Source of the DNA: Wurfbainia villosa
Lineage: Eukaryota > Streptophyta > Magnoliopsida > Zingiberales > Zingiberaceae
NCBI GenBank assembly: GCA_025175895.1
Contig: CM045988.1
Coordinates: forward strand, 13,173,647 to 13,237,646
Direction: 5' to 3'
DNA: 64,000 bases
Part shown: positions 56,346-64,000 of the stretch, one piece after another
How positions within the stretch are numbered: the first letter of the stretch is position 1
How the letters are laid out: each line of letters starts with the position of its first letter
Position numbers and translations under genes: made by a program
The notes under the pieces: generated by a model
Seen by the model: the letters and a program-made list of their open reading frames with translations, nothing else
Database searches by the model: none
What the model was told of the DNA's origin: nothing

Positions 56346-57116
56346 TCAGCCCATCGATATGGAACTTCTGGTCTTCAAGTCAACTGAAACCTCTACAGTC
56401 GACTCCAGGTCTCCCAGCTCCGCATCAGAAAGTTTCCCACTTCAGTCGACTGAAATTTCCCAGTCGACTAAAACACTTTCCAACTATAGTGCCAGATCTT
56501 CGACCGATCACTAGCTAATCCTGCCATGTGTGTATCTAGTTGACCGAACCAAATAGAGTGGACTGGACTTCAGTCGACTGTAGTACATTCAGTCGACTGA
56601 TACTTGCAAAATGAGATTAGCACAAATACATAAAATCAAATGTGATAGCAGTAGTAATACTGCTCGATCTCGACTACTAAGTCCCTTGTAGACTTTCCAT
56701 CGGATCGACGCTTAGCTTTGTTCCCCTACAGAGGACTCGGCCTCACCTCTTCACTCGAGGCTTACCTACCGGCTACATGCCGGACTTACCATTCTTGACA
56801 TCCAATCTGACCCACTAGGGCTTTCACCAGCTGTCCAGTATGCCTGACCCACCTGGACTTTTTGTTGATTGTCTGGTCTCCTGACCCAATCGATCTTCAT
56901 GCCAAATGTCTGGTTCACGCGACCCATCTGGACTTCATGCCTGGTGTCCGGTCCTCATGATCTGTCAAGTCAACTACCTAGTATCCGATCAACACGACCT
57001 ACTAGGACTTTTTGTTTATGTCTGAACACTTAACATTGATATTAGAACACAAGTAATTCCTAACTTTAACTACGGTTCATACATCAAAACCAAGGAGTGA
57101 TGCTCACTGCATCACA
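56346..57116 (-). repeat. SIRE-type 3' LTR, U3 part only
   Basis: On the minus strand it starts TGTGATGCAGTGAGC. It holds degenerate GGACTTTTTG/CTGTCCAG words and CAGTCGACTG palindromes at 56443, 56571 and 56590. Confidence 0.7.
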
Positions 57117-57131
57117 ATCTTTCCCTTTTTG
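57117..57131 (-). other. Polypurine tract of the SIRE element
   Basis: The minus strand reads AAAAAGGGAAAGATT next to the LTR start at 57116. Confidence 0.78.
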
Positions 57132-58159
57132 ATGTATGATAACACCTCAGTTAAAGTTAGGAGAATAAGACAACAATTTTCAAATTTTGACATATATAAG
57201 AAATGCCTATGCATGAGATGCATATATATATTTTTACATCTCCCTTTCAATAATTTTCTTCTCTCTAACTTTATATTTCCTCTCTCCCCCTTTGGCATAC
57301 ATCAAAATCTAAATTAAGTCTTAGATGCCACAACTTTAAGGCTGAGAGTTAAAGTGTTTTAAACATGAAAATTGAATATTAAGCTAAAAAATGCTTAAGT
57401 TTTGAAATCAATCCTCCTCTATAGGGTTTTCTTTATTTAGAAATAGGGAATTTTTTAAAATTTTTAATTATTAAAATTTTAACAACCCCTAAACATATTT
57501 TCAAATTTTCAAAAATTACTAACTCCTCCTAAATAATATCATATTTTCAAAAATTTCAAAAAAATTTCAAAAATTTTCAAAATTTTTCTAACTCCCCTTG
57601 AATAATATCATATTTTCAAAAATTTCAAAATTTTTCTAACTCCCCCTGAATAATATCATATTTTCAAAAATTTCAAAAACTTTTCGAATGAATCTTAATA
57701 TTTTCAAAATGTACAAGATGATGCAAATATGATAGAGAATATGTCCAAGCATGAATTTCAAGATATTATTTATATATATATACAAATACACATCTAAAAA
57801 TTATTCTTAAAGCAAATGTCCAACTCTTTACTAGCTCATATGATATAGAACTAACCATCAAGGTTTGAATTAGAGTTAGTCACCGAAGTGATTGATTTGC
57901 TCTTGTAAATCCCGTTTTGGTTCATGTCGATTCACTTGATCTACATCTGGAACCAGGGGTGCAGTCCTAATATCTCACACCCATCTTCATGGCTCAAAAC
58001 ACAAATAGGTAATCCTAGGTGTTTGTGAGATGCGAAGGCTTACTAAAATCTATAGGCTCATGAAATCTAAATTTTCCTAGATTGATTTTTAACTTTTCTT
58101 TAAAAATTAATATAATATTATTTTTCAAAATAAATTTGAGTAATGAGTATGAAAACATC
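57132..58159 (-). other. Non-coding tail of the SIRE element with tandem repeat
   Basis: About 1 kb with no gene. Between about 57526 and 57690 a unit holding AATAATATCATATTTTCAAA recurs three times with a period near 55-80 bp. Confidence 0.7.
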
Positions 58160-58620
58160 CTAATCTACCAAGCATAAACCTAATTGTCTTCTAAGCATAC
58201 TAAATTCTGCTTCCGGAAGTAGTTTAGTGAAGATGTCAGCAAGGATAGATTTGGACTCAACATAGTTGAGTTCAATATTACCCTTTGCCACACGATCTCT
58301 TACAAAATGATGTTTAACATCAATGTGTTTAGTGCGTGAGTGATGTATTGAATTTTTAGTTAAATTTATTGAACTTATGTTATCAACTAATGTTTTGACC
58401 TTTTTGTAATCTAATTCTAAATTCTTAAGTGTGTGCATCATCCATAATAGTTGTGCTACACATTCACCTAATACTATGTATTCTGCTTTAGTTGTGGAAA
58501 GAGCAACACAATGTTGCTTTCTACTGAACCAGCTTACTAAGTATGATCCTAAGAGTTGACATCCTCCACTAGTACTTTTTCTATCTAGTTTGCACTATGC
58601 ATAGTCCGAGTCAGAGTATC
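58160..58620 (-). pseudogene. SIRE-type RNase H
   Basis: The first part (about 58620-58445) is interrupted by stops but shows STSGGCQLLGSYLVSWFSRK and STTKAEYIV. The second part is open (58441-58160): SIHHSRTKHIDVKHHFVRD, KSILADIFTKLLPEAEF and LRRQLGLCLVD. It lies directly after RT. Confidence 0.85.
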
Positions 58621-58621
58621 C

Positions 58622-59704
58622 TTATAACTCAAAATTACTAGATCTTGGGTACCACATACCTACATTAATTGTTCCTTTAATGTATCTTAGGATTCCTTTT
58701 ACATGTGTTAAATGTGATTCCTTAGCACAAGTTTGATATCTATCACACATACTTACTGCAAATAGTATGTCAGATCTACTTGCAGTTAAGCATAGTAAAT
58801 TACCTATGACACTCCTATAGTACTTTAGATCTACATACTTTCCTTCTTTGTCTTCATTTAATATAACATTCATAGCCATGGGTGTTTTAATGTCTTTTGC
58901 ATTTTCCATACCAATTTTTTTAATTAATTCTCTTGCATACTTATTTTGGTATATATAGTTATCGTCTCTTGTTTGCTTTATTTGTAAACCTAAGAAGAAG
59001 TTTAACTCACCTACTAAACTCATTTCGAATTCTTGTTCCATTAGGTTTATAAATTCTTTAAAAAAATTTGAGTTTATTGATCCAAAGACTATATCATCTA
59101 CATATATTTGAGAAATAAAAATGTCTTTGTTCAAGGTTTTTACGAAAAGTGTTGAGTCAATTTGACCTTGTCTAAAGCCTTTAGAGATTAAGTATGAAGA
59201 CAATCTCTCATACCAGGCTCTAGGAGCTTGTTTTAATTCGTACAAGGTCTTTTTTTAAAACTTGTATACATAATTAGGGTATTCTAAGCTCTCAAAACCT
59301 AGGGGTTGACTTACGTATACCTCTTCTTTTATTACTTCGTTTAAAAAGGCGGGTTTAACATCCATTTGATATAACTTGAATCCTTTATGTGCCGCATAAG
59401 CTAGCAACATCCTAATTGATTCAAGCCTAGCTACTGGGGCATAAGTTTCATCATGGTCTAACCCTTCTACTTGACTAAACCCCTTGGCTAATAATTGAGC
59501 TTTATTCCTTATGATTTCTCCTTGATCGTTTAATTTATTTCTGAATACCCATTTAGTGTCTATTATTGATTTATTGGATGATGAAGGTACTAAGTCCCAC
59601 ACTTCATTTCTATCGAATTGTGCTAGTTCTTCTTGCATGACTATTATCCAATCAGGGTCCGGTAAAGCCTCAACTATTGACTTTGGTTCTATTTTTGATA
59701 TCAA
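58622..59704 (-). pseudogene. SIRE-type reverse transcriptase, one frameshift
   Basis: First frame (59704-59255): NEVWDLVPSSSNKSIIDTKW, RNKAQLLAKGFSQVEGLDHD, YAPVARLESIRMLLAYAA, LYQMDVKPAFLNEVIKEEVY. A shift near 59250 leads to the second frame (59245-58622): LKQAPRAWYERLSSYLI, IYVDDIVFGS (YVDD), GELNFFLGLQIKQ and SRSDILFAVSMCDRYQ. The catalytic motifs are intact; only the reading frame is broken. Confidence 0.9.
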
Positions 59705-60000
59705 TGTGATTTGACTTAAGTTTCTTAGGGATGATCTTGTTTGAACTCCTAAAGTTAGATTTCCTAATGCTTGTTCAAGTGGATGATTATGATTAATTAT
59801 AGACGTCTTTAAGTTTTCTTCACATTGGATTTGTTCTTCTTCATCATGTGTTATTTCATTTGACTCATTTTGGTTATCTCCTAATGTGTTTGGTTGATTA
59901 TTATTAATTTATTCCTAATCAAATTTTACATTAGTTGTTTCTTCAATTTTTAAGGTTTTTTTATTATAAATCCTTTAAGCCCTACTAGTGGTTGAATACC
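59705..60000 (-). pseudogene. SIRE-type integrase-RT linker, decayed
   Basis: Acidic and Asn/Glu-rich remnants with frameshifts between integrase and RT. No domain is recognised. Confidence 0.55.
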
Positions 60001-60775
60001 CTAGAAATATTCCTTCATCGGTCTTTGAAGGAATTTTCCAAGATGGTCTTTCGTATTTAAAATAAATACTTTGCATCCAAATACTTTTAGATATTTTATC
60101 GATGGTATATTATTATTAAAAATTTCATAGGATGTTTTATTATGTAATTTATCAATTAGTATTCTATTTTGCACATAACATGCAGTGTTTATAGCTTCAA
60201 CCCATAAGTAACTCGGTAAGTTGTATTTATTTAACATTGACCTAGCAGCTTCTTGTAGGGTTCTATTCTTTCTTTCTACTATTCCAATTTTTTGAGGGGT
60301 TCTAGGGCATGAATATTCATGGTGATATCCATTTTCTAGACACATGTTTGTAAATTTCTTATTTTTAAATTCCCCTCCATTATCACTTCGTATTCTTTTT
60401 ATCTTACGGTTTTTTTTCATTTTCTATTTGTTTACTAAAGTTTTTAAATACTTCAAATGTTTCATTTTGTTGTTTTAGGAATCTTACCCATTTAAACCTA
60501 GAGTAATAATCAATTATCACTAAACAGTATAATTTTTCACTTAGTGATTTTACCCCATGTGAATTGAACAAATCTAGGTGAATTAACTCAAGTATTGAAC
60601 TTGTTCGACCTTGATTAGTTGATTTATGTTGAGACTTAGTTTGTTTTACTTGTTGGCAAGCATTACAAACTTTGTTTTCAATATTTTTAAGTTTGGGTAA
60701 CCCTCTAACTAGGTTAGTTTCACTTAACTTTGTTATATTCCTAAAGTTGTTGTGAGCAAGTCGCTTATGCCACAA
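60001..60775 (-). pseudogene. SIRE-type integrase, one frameshift
   Basis: First frame (60775-60404): zinc-binding MWHKRLAHNNF and CNACQQVKQTK, then LIHLDLFNSHG (first Asp) and IIDYYSRFKWV. A shift at an A-rich run near 60410 leads to the second frame (60420-60001): RIRSDNGGEFKNKKF (second Asp), GIVERKNRTLQEAARSML (Glu), LWVEAINTACYVQNR. All three DDE residues are present. Confidence 0.9.
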
Positions 60776-60790
60776 CCAACTTTCCTCTTG

Positions 60791-61165
60791 CTATGTCATA
60801 TGACACTTAATTGAGGATCTTTCTAAATTTATTGAATATATTTTTTTATTTCTAACTCCCTTAAGTAATATTTTGGGGTTTTCAATATTGTTAATCAAAT
60901 ATTCATTCGATAAAAATTTCACTACATAACTAGCATCACATAACTGACTTATACTAAGGAAGTTAAATTTGAAATTCTCTACAAGCAAAACTTTTTGTAT
61001 AACAAAATTTGATTCCAGTTCAATGTTACCTGATCCAATTACCTTAAGTTTGCCATTTTTTCCAAAGGCAACTGTACCTAGATTCTTGTAGCTTAATTCT
61101 GAGAACTTTTGACTATCTCCCGTCATATGTCTAGAGCAACCACTATCCAGAATCCATTGGTCCAT
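60791..61165 (-). pseudogene. SIRE-type protease and pre-integrase region
   Basis: Starts MDQWILDSGCSRHMTGD, where DSG is the aspartic protease motif in copia elements. Then VLLVENFKFNFLSISQLCDA and a short pre-integrase part. The frame stops at 60791 with only 15 bases before the integrase frame, so a single lesion separates them. Confidence 0.88.
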
Positions 61166-62119
61166 TCTGGAGTCCTACATGAGTTAAAACCCTTTTAAGA
61201 TAATTCACACCTTGAATAAGATGGATCATCTTGAGTTTATTAAGCTTATTTTAAGTAAATTTATCAAGTAAAGTTAACCTTGTTAAGTTGAGTTGAGCTT
61301 AGTTAGATTGAATTGATTAGATGATTAAGTTTAATTTAGTAGGTTAATTAAGTTTAGTTTAGTGAGTCAATTAAGTTTGTTTTAATTTAGTTAAATTAGG
61401 TTTAGTTTAATTAAGTTCAATTGAAGTTATTAAGTAATTTGTTGAGTTAGGTGAATTATATTAAACTAATTAAACTTGATTAAATTCTAAATCATCTCAC
61501 CCATAGCATGTTTTCAATATACTTATTCCTATGGGTTTTGTGAGATGAGGATTTCTTTTAATCTTAATTAAATTTAATGAGCAATTTCAAAGTTTTTTAA
61601 ACTTGTGTTAGATTCAATCTTAGTTTGAGTTAGTCAAGTAGGTTTTTCCAGCATTGACTTCTAGGTCGTGGCGAGGCACATGACCTTCTTGGTTATCAGA
61701 GCAATGACCATTTCCTAGACAAAGTCAATGAAGGAATCAAGTACTTGATTCACTTTGGATTAAGACTTGGTCTAACTAGTCAATGACTTAGTGAGTTAGC
61801 TTCAGTCAGTTCCACTCGACTTAGTGCACCAGTTCGTGGCGAGACACATGACCTTCTTGGATATCGGAGCAACGACCACTTCCTAGACATGCACTTCGAA
61901 GAGCTTCCCTAACTTACTATCAGTTCACTTCGTCTTAGTACTAGGTTGTTTAAGTTTAAACTACTTTGTTTCCTATCTAGTCCGTTCTAAATTAAGCAAG
62001 TAAAGTAAATTAAAGCATACAAGAGTTTAACTAAACAAGCAAACAAGCAAGGTTTTAGCTCCCCCTAAGTGGTAGCTAGTTTGACTTTTGTTCACTAAGT
62101 GAACTTGACTTTTAGGAAC
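61166..62119 (-). other. Spacer between gag and protease, low complexity
   Basis: About 0.95 kb. Bases 61250-61480 are a degenerate TTAAGTTTAGTTTAG-type run. A pair of GGCGAGNCACATGACCTTCTTGG words at about 61673 and 61837 marks a partial duplication. No protein is recognised. Confidence 0.6.
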
Positions 62120-62959
62120 CTAAAATTGATTTGGTCCAACTTGGTTGACTAAGATAGATTTAGGAACCCATTCTTGGACTTGATTCTTAGCGTTTCGGCT
62201 AAGTAATGACATGTATGATTTATAGGAGGATTTATCTTTGTATCCGAGTCCGGACTTGTTGTACATGACTCGCTGAGATCCAAGCATCATGTTGAGATAC
62301 TTAGAGCCCGAAGTAAACCTTTCCAATGATCCGATTATATCCTCTACTTGCCTTTTTAGGACTGAGTTCTCTTCCTCAAGCATTGCAACTTGAGTTGAGT
62401 CTCTATCCCTAATTTGGCAAGTCGAAGTCTTCGAGTTGACTTGCTCCTTAAGTACTTGGACTTCCTTAAGTAGTGAGTCGACTCGATTCTTGGACTTAGC
62501 TAACTTCCTACCTAGGCATGTATTTATATTGTACAACTTATCTCCTAAGGGAGAAGTTACCTCATCTAGTCCTTCGGAAACGGATGCAGATCCGTGGCTT
62601 CTCTTGAACTCAGAATCGGACCCGTACTCGGAACTTGACTCGGCTCTAGAGCTCGATTCGACCATGAATGCCACGAAACTTCTCTTCATTTCTTCTGCGT
62701 CCGACTCTTCCGATGATGACTCCCCCCCCCCCCCCCATGTTTCCTTAAGCTCTTTCTTCTCTTATCCTTTTTTGAGTTTTCTTCCTTTTTTAGGTTTGCG
62801 CACTCCGATTTGTAGTGTCCCTTTCCGTTGCACTCATAGCAAGTCACTTCTGATCCGGGTCTCGGCTTGTTATCAATAACTTTCTTAGCGTCTTTCTTTG
62901 TAAACTTCTTTCTCCGATTGAACATCTTCCAGACCATGTTTACTATTTCTTCTTCTCCA
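62120..62959 (-). pseudogene. SIRE-type gag, C-terminal half, frameshifted at a poly-G run
   Basis: The minus strand first reads basic residues and the CCHC knuckle CYECNGKGHYKSEC, then KKEENSKKDKRRKS. At a run of 15 G (62722-62736) the frame changes to MKRSFVAFMVESSS, an acidic/Ser-rich part, a coiled coil (LLKEVQVLKEQVNS, LEEENSVLKRQVEDI) and EWVPKSILV at 62170, the same end motif as in TR-GAG gag. The capsid-like N-terminus is removed by the LTR at 62964. Confidence 0.82.
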
Positions 62960-62963
62960 TTTG

Positions 62964-64000
62964 TGTCACGCCCCGAGAGTCGAAAATCAAAACGACGGCA
63001 TCTCCCCTGTACGTGGTAATATTTTGGGTTAATACAAGGCCCGTAGGCCCACAACAATAACATAATATACTATATCAACCACAGCGGAAATATAAACCAC
63101 ATACCCACAACATACATACTAAAAACATACAGGTGTACACCACCTAACAAGTCCACAGTAATAAAACCGTACATAAAACATCGAATACAGAAATAAAGTC
63201 CACGACATCACGATAAAGTCTATAATAAAACAAGTCCATAACATAATCAAAGTCCAAGACATAAAACAAATTCCTCGGGAGACTCAAAAAACGGAGATGG
63301 GATGGATCATCGGCGCAGCTCCAAGTCGTCACGAAGACTTCTACCTATTACCCGGGTGACAGAAAAATCCAGGGTCTGTGGTGGTGAGTAAAACTCAGCA
63401 GGTAATAAGATAGAACATGTATATATATATATCAATATCATATGTCATTCAATAGTTTAATCTACTTGTACAACAGGTATACATCAGCATAACAATTATA
63501 CATACATGCATACACTAAACAAACTGAACAACAAACGATGCTGACATATTTGACAGTCAACTACTCTATCCTCATCTAACCTAGGCATATATCCACAACA
63601 CAAGGTATAAAAAATAATACTAACTCACACTACATCATGATATGGGTCGAGGGTATCACAGTGAACAACCAACAGGTATACAAGTACCCGGCCTACTACC
63701 ATACAGAAAATACAATAGCATATATGAATATGTACAAACAAATGCAATAAGCATAGTACATACAAATGCATCATCAAAGTGAGTATACATATAGACTGCA
63801 TCTGTATGTATACTAATCACCATCATCCATGTATATATATATATATATATATAGCAATATACAAAACACCATATGATATGGCAATGCAGCATGCATGGTC
63901 ATGCCTGCTCACCCCTACTCGCTACCACGACCCCAGTGTGGCCTAGGTGCCACGACATGACAACTGTCCCAACTCACACCAACCACTGCTCTAGAGTGGC
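62964..64000 (-). repeat. Tekay-type LTR (copy C), minus strand, runs off the window
   Basis: Its left end TGTCACGCCCCGAGAG matches the left end of copy B (27121), so on the minus strand it ends TCGGGGCGTGACA. It stays collinear with 27121-28200, including the block at 63345-63415 and the TA run at about 63833-63854. It interrupts the SIRE gag. Whether it is a solo LTR or part of a full element cannot be seen. Confidence 0.82.

Larger units (their letters stand above)
56346..62963 (-). mobile_element. SIRE-type copia, gag-pol in broken frames (minus strand)
   Basis: On the minus strand: gag knuckle, gag tail, spacer, protease, integrase, RT, RNase H, non-coding tail, PPT and part of the 3' LTR. 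The 5' end is cut at 62963 by a Tekay LTR and the 3' LTR is cut at 56346 by the copia LTR. I see no env-like frame in the 1-kb tail. It is the most complete pol in the window and the closest match for the partner of the gag-only elements. Confidence 0.85.

Overview
The window is plant nuclear DNA made almost entirely of LTR retrotransposons nested in, and broken by, one another. I recognise no host gene, tRNA, rRNA, CRISPR array or prokaryotic-style operon. The evidence for a flowering plant with a repeat-rich genome is the co-occurrence of Ty3/gypsy chromodomain elements (Tekay/Del type), a Ty3/gypsy Tat-type element with a second RNase H and antisense ORFs, Ty1/copia SIRE-type and Angela/TAR-type elements, and a tRNA-like SINE. 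Clade names come from protein motifs read by eye, so they are family-level inferences. I cannot name the species.

Layout. 1-3340: 3' end of a Tekay-type element (+): decayed integrase, chromodomain, PPT and a long LTR. 3341-3706: fragment of a second Tekay LTR (-). 3707-11041: a gag-only ('TR-GAG') non-autonomous element as a tandem LTR-gag-LTR-gag, cut off at 11041. 11041-13770: 3' part of an Angela/TAR-like copia (+). 13771-15190: 3' end of a Tekay element (-). 15190-17394: two LTR pieces in opposite orientation. 17395-18930: an unassigned island holding a solo LTR. 18931-19882: 3' end of a SIRE-like copia (-).

19883-about 49100 is a Tat-type element (+) that was a target for repeated insertion. 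Its 5' LTR is interrupted by a complete TR-GAG element (20505-26524, TSD TATGT) and by a solo Tekay LTR (27121-32955, minus), which itself holds a solo copia LTR (29615-31977, TSD CTCAC). Its protease region is interrupted by a SIRE-derived non-autonomous element (34985-40537), whose interior carries a SINE with a perfect 15-bp TSD. After RT, RNase H, a second RNase H and integrase comes a region with antisense reading frames, one matching the plant 'putative gypsy type transposon' domain.

49106-51184: 5' LTR of a copia element (-) with a near-perfect 117-bp inverted repeat around its PBS. 51185-56345: Angela/TAR-like copia (+), decayed pol plus 3' LTR. 56346-62963: SIRE-type copia (-), a nearly complete but frameshifted gag-pol. 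62964-64000: a third Tekay LTR copy (-), running off the window.

Almost every pol gene is broken by stops and frameshifts. The exception is the TR-GAG gag: 522 codons open in one copy and one stop in another, with no pol, which suggests a non-autonomous family helped in trans by a SIRE-like partner. No element here looks autonomous. The most unusual signals are the TR-GAG tandem and its chimeric end, the palindrome CAGTCGACTG shared by several LTR families, patches where that palindrome is replaced by CGATCG-like text (possibly a consensus artefact), the antisense gene of the Tat element with its own TATA box, and LTR minisatellites that differ in copy number between sister LTRs.
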